Positions 49,297-62,825 of a stretch of DNA of 64,000 nt are shown here, piece by piece; within the stretch, counting starts at the first letter, position 1; each line of letters starts with the position of its first letter. The translations under genes and the position numbers were made by a program. This stretch comes from Apricaphanius iberus (taxonomy: Eukaryota > Chordata > Actinopteri > Cyprinodontiformes > Aphaniidae), in contig JAPXFQ010002741.1 in NCBI GenBank assembly GCA_028564705.1, forward strand, positions 1,364,001 to 1,428,000, read 5' to 3'. The notes below the pieces were generated by a model. The model was not told the DNA's origin and made no database searches. It saw only the letters and a list, made by a program, of their open reading frames with translations.

Positions 49297-49383
49297 CATC
49301 CATTCCTTGAACTGCAGATATTTCTGTCTTTGCCTTCTTCTTTTTCATGGTATCCATAAAAATTATCACTGGCATCATATAAA
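49297..49383 (-). other. candidate 87-bp cassette exon in the large gabra1 intron (speculative)
   Basis: On the minus strand a segment bounded by ATCACCCAG and GGTGAGTTT reads openly: YMMPVIIFMDTMKKKKAKTE then ISAVQGMD. It is 87 bp, a multiple of three, and phase 1 at both ends, matching the phase of the gabra1 intron it lies in. The donor is close to consensus. The acceptor has a poor pyrimidine tract. If included, it would insert 29 residues between M1 and M2, which would be expected to ruin the channel. It could instead be a 5' exon of a nested transcript starting at an ATG at 49378, 49375 or 49348. I do not recognise the peptide. Confidence 0.2.
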
Positions 49384-49654
49384 CTGGGTGATTCTCAGCT
49401 TCAAGGCTTAACTACTCCTCACTCAGGCTAAAACACCAGAAATTACACCCATTGACTGACTGACTTCAACCCTGGTGTCACAGGTAGTGATGTGTTTATT
49501 TTTATTTTTTTCCATAGCCAAAAGAATGTAAAAGAAAAGAAACAAATATAATACAATAATTAAAAAAACTAATAAATACGCTGGGAGGGGCATGATTCAA
49601 AGTATTACCCTATCATAGTATCTAGTTCAAAGTATCACTTCCTCACTGCATTTG

Positions 49655-52600
49655 GCACTTGACAGTTTAGCCCCTTTAAAAAAGAAGGTAATCAGCCATA
49701 GGATGTTGGCTCCCTGGTTTAGTGCAGAGTTGCGTGCTTTAAAGCAGAATACTAGGAAACTGGAGAGAAAATGGCGCTCTACACACTTAAATGATTCCTA
49801 TCTAACATGGAAAAATAGTCTTCTACTTTAAGAAAAACACCATTCGACAAGCTAGAACAGCATATTTTTCATCATTAATAGAGGTAAATAAAAACAATCC
49901 TATGTTTCTTTTGAGTACAGTTGCCAAATTTACACAGAGTCATAGCTCTGTTGGGCCAACTATTGCCCCTTCTCTCATGTTAATGAAAAATCTTCTGCAC
50001 ACACAAGGGTTACTTGTGGAGTGCCACAGGGTTCTGTGCTTGGACCAATTCTCTTTGCTTTATATATGCTTCCAAATAATGGTAAATGGTAAAAATAATC
50101 AGACAACATGGAATTAATTCCCACAGTTATGCTGATGATACACAATTATATTTATCCATGAAACCTGGTGAAACCAATCAGTTATGTATATTACAAGCAT
50201 GTCTCAAAGACATAAAAACCTGGATGACTCTTAGATGACTTTTAAATTCAGAAAAGACAGATGTTGTTGTCTTTGGACCAGAACCTTTAAAAAGGAAACT
50301 GCTAAGTCAATCACTTCATCTGGATGGCATTAATTTGGCCTTTGATAATAATGTAAAGAACCTCAGTTTAATTTTTGACCAAGACATGATATTTAAATAC
50401 CATGTCAAAACAGGTTTGAACGATTTCTTTCTTTCACCTCCGGGATATGCTTAAATTAGAAACATCCTGTCCGGGAGTGATAGAGATAAACTAGTCCATG
50501 CATTTGTTACTTCAAGGCTGGACTACTGTATTCCTTATTATCAGGAAGTCCACAAAATGCAATTAAAAGCATTCAGTTGATCCAAAATGCTGCAGCAAGA
50601 GTTCTGATGAATATTAAAAAGAGGTCACATTTCTCCTGTTTTGGCTTCTCTCCATTGGCTCCCTGTTAAATCCAGAATAGAGTTTAAGATCCTCCTCCTT
50701 ACGTATAAAGCCCTTAATAGTCAAGCTCCATCGTACATCAGAGATCTGATTGTTCCATATGTTTGTAACAGAGCACTTCGCTCTCAGAATGCAGGTATTT
50801 TGGTAGTTCCTATGATTTCTAAAAGTAGAATGGGAGGCAGATCGTTTTGTTATCAGGCTCCTCTCCTGTGGAAACCGCTCCCAGTTTTATTCTGTGAGGC
50901 AGACATTCTGACTGTTTTCAAGACTAGGCTTAAAACCTTCCTTTTTGATAAAGCTTATAGTTAGAATGGCTTAGGTTATCCTGAGCTATTTTTGTAGTTA
51001 TGCTGCTAGAGGTTTTGACTGTTGGAGGACAGACTGACCACTTTTCTTCTCTCTTCTTCTTTTCTATTCTACTACTCTCCAGATTAGGGTTGTGCCGATG
51101 CACGATGTCATCTTCCATCGTGATGGTTGACCAACATCATGATGAAAAGCCACCATCGTGATGCCACGCCCCCCACCCTGTCAGACACTAATCATTTAGT
51201 GTCTTCTATAGTTTAACTATAACCTTTGCAGGGACTGCTGTGTAAACAATGAGAATATAACTAATTAGTGAGTGTAGCACGGTGGAAAATATTTGTATAC
51301 ATTTTTTATTTATTTGCCGTGGTTTGTGTTTGTGGATTTGGTGTGTTTTGTTTGCATTTTTTCCCTCTGTGAAGCTCCAAAAAAAAAAAAAAAAAAAAAA
51401 AAAGAATTGATCTGGATGATTCAGGACAAGGAGCGCAGCAACCAGCTGCTTTGTTACAGCTGCACAAAAGGACGGCAAAGACTGAACCCAATGGCCGAAC
51501 ACCACGAGCGGTTACCGCGCACTAGAGCTGAATATCTTTACCCGAACCCGTACGCCTCTTTAGTGTGATTATTTATATTAAAGCGCTGCATTATTCACAA
51601 TCTACATGTCAAGATGTTACCGGCACACGGCATGTCATGATGGTAAAGACCCACTCCTCTCAGATAAACTCCAAGAAAATGCTGAAGAAAAAATGCACTT
51701 TTATCCCAAGTTTCAAGTTGCAGAAGTCTACTGCATTTATATAGCATCTCCCTGATGTCCAAAGTCAGATAAAATCTCTTGAAATGTAAAGCAGTCAAGA
51801 GCACAGACAGAAACGTATTCAGGCGAGAAAGACTACCAGAACCAAGCGGTTGAGATTTCTATACCTGCAGACTAAACAAATAGTTATAACTCCACATGCC
51901 TTGAAATTATTATTATTCATTTATCAGTTAAAGCTTCAGTTAACAGGCATATTTGACCGGAGTTCCAAACATTTGTTCAATAAATTGAAAACCGGACAAC
52001 GTGACCGTCAAGGTGCCAGTTTTTTTTTTCTAGCGAAAATGTGGGGTTTAATTGGTTTGGGCTGTAATAAGCTGCCAATCCAAATATACTCTTGAACTCT
52101 CTCTGGTTCAGGTCGGTTCGGGGCCAACTTTTAAGTCCAGATTACAGCTTTAGCGCGCACACGTCTCCGCCTGCAGACAGTCAGAGCGAGGCAGATAATT
52201 ACCGTTTCACCTGTTTTGAGAAACGAGCAAAGCTGGCCACAAACGTTGCACTATGCCCACTATGAGTCAAGGCTGCGTGGATATCAGTGCCTGCCCTTTG
52301 TTTTCCAGCTGCTTTTGGCTGAAATGGAGAATGAGACCTTCAAAGGAGATCAGCTGTTCACCTGTCAGCTGACATAGTGGTGTATGCTCGATTGGAAGAA
52401 TTTATATTAAGACTTTTACCTGAAAGGAGAACAACCTGGTGTGAGTTTCTGAAGAATAACTTAGTCGTCTTTTTTACAAGGTAAAGGAATTACGTTTTTC
52501 AGTTTAAAGCTCTGAAAAGGTCCGGCACGATGCCGAAATCCATGCGCACATAAAAGCGTGAGTATGGATTTCAAATCCATACTCCCAACAACTCACAAAC

Positions 52601-53336
52601 TGCTTGTATAAGTGTAGTAAAGTAACTAAAGTACAGTTTAAAAAAATAAGTTGTTTTTTTTTGCTGTATTTTAAGTACTTTTTAGGCTGGTGTGAATAGA
52701 TAAATAAAAAAAGTAACCCCCCAACGATGTCATCGTCCATCATGATGTTTTACTGTCAACATCATTAACTGTCAATTTGGTGGACATCGCCCAACCCTAC
52801 TCCAGATATATTTTTTCTGCTGTTATTGCGATTGTTAACCCAGTTTTCTCTCAGTGTCTTTCTACCCGTAGAAGGTCCATACGGTACCCTGCTCAGCTAT
52901 AATGTCCCCTGCTGGATGGGGAAAATCGGTCCAGATGATGCTCAAAGTGACCAAGCATCCTCCATGCTGTCTTCTCTCTGTCTTCTCAGACCCCCGACGG
53001 TCGTGGCAGATGACCGCTTGTACTTAGCCAGGTTCTGTTGGAGGTTTCTTCCTGTTAAAGGGGAGTTTTTCCTCTCCTCCGCTGTCGCTACATGCTTCCT
53101 CAGTATGAGGGACTACTGAGGAACTGCTGTGGTTGGAGTTTGCATGATCCGGGCACAACCTCACGTTAATGACTCATCGCAATCTGCTGGGATTCCTTAC
53201 ATAGAAAACTTTTAACTGATTTGAATGTTTGTATAATTTTATTGACATGAATTTTGTTGTAAGGTGCCTTGAGATGATATTTGTTGTGAATTGGCGCTAT
53301 ATAAATAAAAGTGAGTTGAATTGAATTAATGTTTTC
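49655..53336 (+). mobile_element. L2-clade LINE, split by a hAT insertion
   Basis: LINE sequence occupies 49655-51084 and resumes at 52800-53336. The first part translates piecewise: PWFSAELRALKQNTRKLERK, then a deletion, then CGVPQGSVLGPILFALYML, SYADDTQLYLS with the YADD catalytic motif, SRLDYC, and LASLHWLPVKSRIEFKILLL with TYKALNSQAPSYIRDLI in a clean 107-residue frame (50641-50964). The second part has the 3' UTR with GACCGCTTGTACTTAGCCAG, CTGTTAAAGGGGAG and an end GCGCTATATAAATAAAAGTG. Stops occur in the RT region and part of the fingers/palm is deleted. Confidence 0.9.
51085..52799. mobile_element. hAT DNA transposon inserted in the LINE (1715 bp, non-autonomous)
   Basis: The ends are TAGGGTTGTGCCGATG and, at the right, CATCGCCCAACCCTA, an imperfect inverted repeat. 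The target-site duplication CTCCAGAT is exact at 51077-51084 and 52800-52807, eight bases as in hAT elements. Subterminal regions repeat ATGATG/CATCGTGATG motifs, likely transposase binding sites. It contains a 25-base poly-A tract (51379-51403) and no intact transposase, so it would depend on an autonomous relative. Removing it and one duplication restores the LINE. Confidence 0.94.
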
Positions 53337-56230
53337 TTATGAAGGAAAGGGGGGGCTACCAAAAATAGCTCAGGAACCACTGCTATTCAACAAGCATATC
53401 CCTAGATTAGATTTTATTTTCTCACAGTAGTTTGATGATAATGACTTTGAACTCATATTATTGCATAATGACCACATTACTGTTTGATTTCATGAAAAAA
53501 ATGATTTATCATTGTTCTTCTGAGGGGGCTTGTCAAGTAAATTATTTACAATCACTCAATCAGTCTCAAGAGGGAAGTGGTCTGGATATCTGTCGACATT
53601 CTCACTTAGCTATCTCTACTTCAAGCTTTATCAATAATAACGTCATATAAGATTGTTTCTGAGCTCAATCATATTCAACATCAGTGTATTATTGCTGGTT
53701 ATGAGAAAAGCATAAATAAAGTGACATGTTGATTGGCAGGTGGTTAAATGACTGTGCTGGCACCACAACTGCAGGGTATAAATCATGCAAATAGACACAC
53801 ATATTTCATCAGCACTCCCAAAGATGTCAATTGGCTTATCTAGTGCAAAAATGTGCTTCTAACCACCACAATCAGATATAGCAAAACAAACATGACCAGT
53901 TCACACTGGTGAGTGTATGTGTAAGAATGTTTGCACATGCACACTCAGTACACACTCCAACACGAGGTACTATTGCTTAATGAGCAGATACATTAAACAG
54001 CGTAATGGGAGAGCCAATAAATCCCAGGACAATTGCTTTTAAAGTGGAAGCGAAGGAATCAAGCTAATCTTCCGAGCCCTGTCCCCATGACAGCTCAGAA
54101 TCAGAGAAACAGAGAGGCAGAAGGAAGGGAGGGTGGAAGCTAGGAGGATGGAGAGCATTTTATCAGCCCTATCAGTGGTTGTTTCCTTACTGGTTTCATT
54201 TAGTCTCCAAGTAAATAAATTGCTAACAGTTTTCCTCTACACCAAACTAGCTATAAACTAATCAGCCTCTTAATCGGCACTGTGATAAATAAGATAACTT
54301 TAGAGACTGCTGTGTTTTTAAATTGCCTATTCATCTACAGGACAGGCTTCAGGAAAACATAGTGCATAGCTTTTGTGATTGCAAAACTAAATTTGTTCAC
54401 ATTACTGCTTTTTCTTTGTCAGATTTGTGCGTCCAATCACCTCTGTAGAAAGTCTTACAATATGGCAGTGATTATTTTTATGTAGTACTGGCAGACCATT
54501 TGATAAATGTTGATGGTGTTCGGGAATTAAAACAAGAAGAAACATCGTTGTGAATTGGTGGCAGTGGGAAAAAAATGACTTGAACATGCATTTGCTGTTT
54601 ATTGTTTTCTCCTACAAAGAGAATAATGTTTAAAACACAATTTATATTTGTGCAGTCTTTATTTAGACAGCATGACATATTATCCTCTTGTTTCTATTTA
54701 CCTTTTCCCATTGTTTTGTGAAATTTCCCTGCCTATATCCCAGGATGCTTTATGTCTTGGTATGGCTCACTGTGCTGATCCTGGTGTACAACTCTCAGTA
54801 CATCTGAGGCTCAAAAAGACTACATGCAGTAAGACAAAAAACGACTTCAGGTAATACACAGTGAGAGGTTTAGGATAAACTTTAAGATGATCCAAGTTGA
54901 GTCAAGGATACCTTTCGGGATGTTTCATGTGCTATGTTACAAAACTCTTCTACCTCCTCAACTCTGTTCAGTAAAATGACTCTACAGGATCATTTGAAGT
55001 ATTTGTGTTCAGAATGCACGTTATTTACACCATCCTGTGATATTCTTAAAATCCATTACTTTCTATTGAAACCTGTGAAACAATAATTTTGCTCTTTCCT
55101 GTTACATGCACCTGCTTGGTCTTTATCTAAACTTAATTTAGTGTAAACTCTAGATAGTTGTGACTACAACATATAGATGCTTGCTCATGATGAGGTAGAC
55201 AGGATCAATACCCTCTGTTACGTATCCAGTCTGAATCAAAGAAATCGCTAATATGAGAAGTTATACTTTAGGATGAGTCCATCTGGCAATATAAACAACA
55301 TTTAACTGTAAGATGATAAAAATTCATTCTAAACAGGAGACTCTTTAGGATAAACCTTGGCAAATTTAGAGAGAAGAATCGTGTTATTTTATGGCAGTAT
55401 CTGGCCCTCTGCTGCATTCATAAATGTTTTATAGTTGAAATTAACATTCTTCATCCTCCAGTACAAACTTGATTTATTGGAAAACTTTATTCAGGTAATT
55501 AAAATAAAACATTTGCTCACATGTGGCACTGTAGCAATGCGATTGTGCACACATGCAGCAAGTGTTCATTTTCAAAGTGTCTCAGCTCAGTAGTTTGAGG
55601 GTAATGACAAATTATGTGCATTTTAAAACATCTTGAATTACTTCTTTCCTCTTCTTGTAAGAAGTGAGACTTGTTTTTATAATGTTTTAAAGTGAACATC
55701 TTGCATTTTTTATCTTTGTTTATTTTGTGCTTATTTTGTTTCTGATTAACTTGTAGGTCAGAGTCATGTAAGTAAAAAAAGAAAAGAAAAATAAATAAAA
55801 ACAATTCAAGAACATTAAAAGTGTATGAATAAATGAAATGATAGATATAATATAAACTGACAGAGGCAAAATATATATTTCTCCAGTTTAAACAGTAATC
55901 AATGCTAGCAACAACACCTTAGAAGTTATTATCTGACATGAGTGTCTGGCACATTTACATGGGCAAGCATTTATGTTTTAACTTGTCAATGAATCTGCGA
56001 GCTCTGTTATGTACAGGAAATATACTTTTTTTAGTCGCAGGCAAGACAAGTTACCCTTTCAGATCCAGATTATGCAGCAACTTTAAAGTGCTATTGTACA
56101 CAGTGTAAATATTTTATGTAGTAAGTCTAGATGATAGCATAAGATCTTGTCTGTACTGTTTTCAAAAATGTTTTTGATTTTCGTGATAGTGGTGTTTTAA
56201 CCTTTTACAGAAGATCAAGGTCATTCGCCA
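53337..56230 (-). other. gabra1 large intron, no element recognised
   Basis: AT-rich; several short frames with no domain. Confidence 0.45.
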
Positions 56231-56234
56231 GGTG

Positions 56235-56800
56235 TCTAGTGCTTTGCAAAAGTATTCATGCCTCTTTATTTTTTCACATTCATCATGTAATAAGCATACA
56301 TTTACATGGAGATTACTAGATTACTTGTGCAGTTTGATATTTTACAACATTCACAAACTTCAATATCAGTGATTTAACAAATAAACTATTATATTAGTGT
56401 GTTCTTAATCCTACCTGATTAATTAATATCACTCTGATTTTTTGGAGTATGATTCATGGATCTATTTTACTTTTGTATGTGCTATCCCTTACCTTCATAC
56501 AATAATTTAAATATAACACAATTAAGGAGCAATATGGAATGTAAAGAGTTTTTTAATTGAATAAATATTTTGTTCTGTTAACTGTGCAGATTGATTAGTT
56601 TACAGTGATGTTCTGATCTTTTCTACAGTTTTCTTCTGCTTATAATAGCATATGGAACACAAAGTAGCAGAACCCATCTGACCAGAGCACTTTCTTCCAA
56701 GATCACTGCGTCCTTTACTTGTAGTGAGGTGTAAACAGGAATGTGTGTTCCTTTCTTTTAACAATGCCGTTCTTCTAACCGCTCTTCCATAAAAGGAAGA
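56235..56800. mobile_element. probable Tc1-like non-autonomous relic
   Basis: The left text GTGCTTTGCAAAAGTATTCA then TGCCTCTTTATTTTTTCAC is a typical fish Tc1 terminal repeat. CCATCTGACCAGAGCACTTT then CTTCCAAGATCACTG and CGCTCTTCCATAAAAGGAAG at 56675-56800 match a dispersed fish repeat often linked with such ends. No right terminus could be found. Confidence 0.5.
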
Positions 56801-59035
56801 TTTGTTATCTTATTAACAGACTATCATATTCATTCTCAGATTATGGACTGAAAAATATAACAATGTCAAAAAGTAAGAATATTTGAGATTTTAAAGACTG
56901 TCAATATCCAAAACAATACAACATACTTTACTGTATATACTATCGAGAGAGAGGCACAGTGTTTTAATAAAAAATGTATACACCTGTTTATACAGCTCAG
57001 AGCAGGTGTGTTTTTTGTGTTTAGATGCATACATGAACAAATTATGCATGTAATCCCATGGAGCACAACCAGTTCTAATAGCACGGGGGACACATACATG
57101 CCCTAGATATTTTGAATCTAATCTAGGCCATCCTCATTTCCCCTCGACACGTGACAAGCACTGCAGGTAAAAAGCTGTGGCACGCATGCAACAAGCACGC
57201 ATATGCATGAAAACACACCTCGACTCATACGAACAGCCAAACATTGTGAGAAGAATGACAAACATTCCAGAGATGGCAGTGTGGCAATATATGGCCCCTC
57301 TGTAATAATTCAAGGAGAATCTTTTAAGTAACAGGCCATGAGAGACATGGGTATTAATGAGGAGAATATGAAGAGAGAAAGAGTGAGTAAGGGAAATGAA
57401 GAGGGGGAAAAGTAGAAGGATGTGCGTAGGGTGAGGTAACTCAAGGACATTTTGCTGCTGCCGTGCTTTACTGCTTTAGAGTATGCTGCGGACTAGCAAG
57501 AACTTTCCTTTTGGTTGGTGTTATGTAAGACATTACTGTGACAGACAGACAAACACACACTAGATATCCAAAGAGAAGTATTCCATACAAACATACATGC
57601 ACATTAACTAGGCAATGTGAATGCACAAGCAAAGACTCACGCATACAAACACACGCTCACACACATGCAGGCAAATCCACATACACACTTGTAATCTTCC
57701 ATTCAGGGCACTAATTCTAAATTCACACTGAGCTCTACTTAAATTCTGCTGCAGCTACCCACAACTCATTACACTTGTTCACTTCATTGGAGCAAACACA
57801 AAACAGAACACGAGAGGGTAGAAATTTTGGGTAGTAGGATGAGTAGTCAGGAAACAATTGACCTATAAATGTTTTTAATTTCTTTTAACTCTTTTTTTGT
57901 TGTTCTTTTGACAGATTTGGAAACAAAACTATGAGCTTTTGGGCAGTGGCATAAGATATATGGTTTGTCAATTGCTTTAAGAAGTTACTGTGCCCTCTCA
58001 AATATCTCTGTGCACAAAATCAAGAAATAGAAAAACAGCATGTCATAGTGCATTCAAGGTGTTTACTGCCTCACTGACCATTTCCCCTGGTTTCCTGATG
58101 CCATGCTTGGCTAAGCAAATCCTCCTGGCTCCGAAAGTTTTGACAAGATAGAAAGCATTTTCTAAAGCGATAAAGCATTCCAGGATTTCACAGCTTACTG
58201 TTTTTCTAAATCTGTAACCAAGAAGGTAATCAAAGTTGATACCATGAAGTATCAAAATATATAATGGGGAAACTGCATTTTATGATTGGCATGCTCAGTC
58301 GCACTAAGATAATAAAGCCTTGCAAGTGCTGTTAAAAACGACTTTTCACTCTGCAACAAATGCAGAAAAGCTAATGAACAAGCTATGCTTATAACTCCTA
58401 TTTTGTACAAATGGTGGACATTTATTTGCCTCATGACACTGCATTGTTAATCCAGCTTTCTTGTTAAAGGAGGGCTAAATTATGGACAGGCTCACTGTTA
58501 CAATGCAAAAATCAAAGATGCTTGTAACAAACTACCAAGCATAGATAAATAACTGCAACGTTTGATATTAAATCAAGCAAAAAATATTTAAACTAGAAAG
58601 GCACTCGGAGAGGGCAGACCCTCACTAAGGAAGCTCAGTCCTAACCCAAACACTTCGTTGCTAGCTAACAGGCAAACAGACAGACAAACTCTGGCAAGAA
58701 CATAGCCTCATGCCAGAGGTAACAAGAGACCCTTTTATTACATTATGAAATGTCTTTCTAATGTCTCTCACTCACACGTCAACATTAGGTAGATTCATCT
58801 TTAAATATGTCACTATCTTCATTAGCAGCAATTTTGAATGGTGGTTCATTTGAGATGAATTCATCTTATTTTTTTAGGAATAATGCTGAAAAGCAAAAAA
58901 TGTCATCTTAGGCCTATTTTTTTTAAAAGTTTGAGACCTAGACCTGAGAACATTTCCAAGATTAAAGGACTAATGTCCCAATAGGACCTCAAAAACTTCA
59001 ACAATGCATTTAATCTTTAGTCAGATTAGTTACTG
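56801..59035 (-). other. gabra1 large intron, no element recognised
   Basis: A purine-rich stretch lies at 57355-57425 and a CA-rich stretch (ACACAC-like, imperfect) at 57540-57700. No exon recognised. Confidence 0.45.
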
Positions 59036-59039
59036 AAAG

Positions 59040-59612
59040 TCTGCCTAAAAAGTCAGCTGTTGCTGCTCAAGAATGCTGCTGCTCGTGTCCTCACTATAAC
59101 ATGGTAAGTAGAGCACATGACTCCAGTTCTACGGTTACTACACTAGCTCCCTGTGGCTCGAGACAATAGAAATTTTATTAATTCAAATAACTGAATTGCT
59201 AAGCACCAAAATACATTAAAGATCTGGTAGTATATCAACGTTCCAGATCCCTCAGGTCTTCTGGTCCAAGTCTTATCTGCATTCCCAGAGTCAGAACCAA
59301 ACATGGAGAAACATCTTACAGTTAGTGCTTCTCTAGTCTTGAACAAACATCCAGAAAACTGCTTTAACACTGAGTTCTGTTAAATCGAGGCAAATAACCA
59401 ATTTGATGAAATTTGTTTAGAGCTCCCTGGAACATAATTATTTCGTAGTCTGAATTAAAGTCTGGATTAGAGTTTTTCCTCACCTCTCTTTATTTCGTCA
59501 CTGAGATTACCTTTATTTGTTTGCTTGTTTTGTTACATTTTTATCATGTAAAACATTTTGAACTGCCTTGTTGCTGAAATGTGCTATACAGATAAACCTT
59601 TACTTCACTTGA
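59040..59612 (+). mobile_element. LINE 3'-end relic (Rex1/L2-like)
   Basis: Translates in pieces to NAAARVLT, then PSGLLVQVLSAFPESEPNME and VSASLVLNKHPENC, matching the order of the C-terminal region of fish LINE ORF2. It ends TGTAAAACATTTTGAACTGC, TTGTTGCTGAAATGTGCTAT and ACAGATAAACCTTTAC. Confidence 0.7.
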
Positions 59613-59889
59613 CAAAGCTGGCTGCACCTAGCCACTTAATTGTGAGCAGTACTTCCCTATGAGATGTAATGATGTATGGAATTGTAATTGGCACATAGGT
59701 TGAGTTAATTTTTAGCCTCTTTTAATGATATATGTGGGCCTCCCAGCTTATTCAGTTCAGTGCTCAAACCTACCACACTTAAGATTAATGCTTGATATGC
59801 CATCATTGTATATTTCACACTGAATTTCCGGGAAAGAAACCTGGAACCTTGTAGTGATTGGCTCATTTCTATATGCACACAGATGTTCA

Positions 59890-60240
<351 letters not shown>

Positions 60241-60384
60241 CTGTGCTTGACTGCACCACACCAGAATCCACACTTTGACCCATCAGATCGTACTGGTTTA
60301 ACCTGGAGCCATCCTCTGCCACCACTACTGACTGAGCAGCCCCTCTGGTCCACACATACACCACCTCTGCTCGAGTATAGGCAT
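60241..60384 (-). CDS. gabra1: gabra1 exon, extracellular beta-sheet and loop C side (144 bp)
   Basis: Encodes 48 codons including [25 protein letters not shown] and [11 protein letters not shown]. This is the part of the N-terminal ligand-binding domain leading to loop C. The Ser and Thr of the VQSST motif sit at the positions associated with benzodiazepine binding in mammalian alpha-1, with the matching Tyr in the next exon. The acceptor is a run of T followed by CAG; the donor is GTATAT, weaker than consensus. The exon begins with two bases completing a tyrosine codon and ends with one base of a glycine codon. It is separated from the M1 exon by only 172 bp. Differences from the mammalian protein as I recall it (for example [10 protein letters not shown]) are modest and confined to variable positions. 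Confidence 0.94.
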
Positions 60385-61904
<1,520 letters not shown>

Positions 61905-62808
61905 ACTGTTTTTAAATCACTGCATTCGTTCCCGCTTCAGGATTGATTTTAAGGTTATTTTAGTCATTACTGAATGTCTTAATGGTCTTGAGCTTTCTTA
62001 ATGAGCAGAGTTGCTTTCTAAATATGAACACTCACAGACCTTGAGGTTCTCTGGTAGTGGTGTTTTAGCTGTACCAAGAGTTAGAACAAAAACATATGTT
62101 GATGCCTCATTCCATCACTTTGGTCCTCGTCTGTGGAACAGCCTGCCAGAGGACTTTAGGGAATGTTGATGTTTTCAAAAAGAGGCTCAAGCCTTAAGTT
62201 TTTAGCTTAGCTATAAAGTGATAATTACTCATTTAATTATTGATTTATCTACTTTATTTACTTTAAGGATAGATCTAACTTTTTTTTAGGATCTTAATGT
62301 TTTAACTCCAGTGTTTTGCGTCATGAGGATCCTCAAAACTGGGGGTTCTGTCCACTTGGTCTACGCAGCTGTTGCTGCAGAGTTCAACTTATTATGGACG
62401 GCCAGTGGCTCCACAGTGCAGCTCCATGACTGTGGTGTGGGCTCCAGCCTCAACTTACTGGGGTGATTTCTGCGGAAGCAGCCGCTGTGGTTGAGGATTG
62501 GGCTGGCGCATGGCATGGGTGGATTGCAGATATATTGTTTCCTCACAGCTGTGTCAAGCCAAATTTATAGGTATTTACATTTTTGTTTTATTTATTTTTT
62601 TAAAATTTAGAGAAATAATATAAAGGGGGAGACCATGAGGGATGGGTTATATTGTTGGTGGGGCGGAGTTTCTCTGACTGTGTGTATGTCTTTTTTTACC
62701 TATGTTTTAATTCTGTGTGTGATGTATAGTGTTTTTAGCTTGTATAGCGCTTTGTGCTGCCAATGGCATGAAGATACTTTATTAAATGAAGACTGATTTG
62801 ATTTGATT
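61905..62808 (+). mobile_element. L2-like LINE 3' end
   Basis: GATGCCTCATTCCATCACTT then TGGTCCTCGTCTGTGGAACA and GCCTGCCAGAGGACTTTAGG encode FGPRLWNSLPEDF, the conserved C-terminal block of fish L2/Maui-type ORF2. The 3' end reads GTATAGCGCTTTGTGCTGCC and AAATGAAGACTGATTTGATT. Confidence 0.8.
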
Positions 62809-62825
62809 TCCCTTGATTAGCATTG

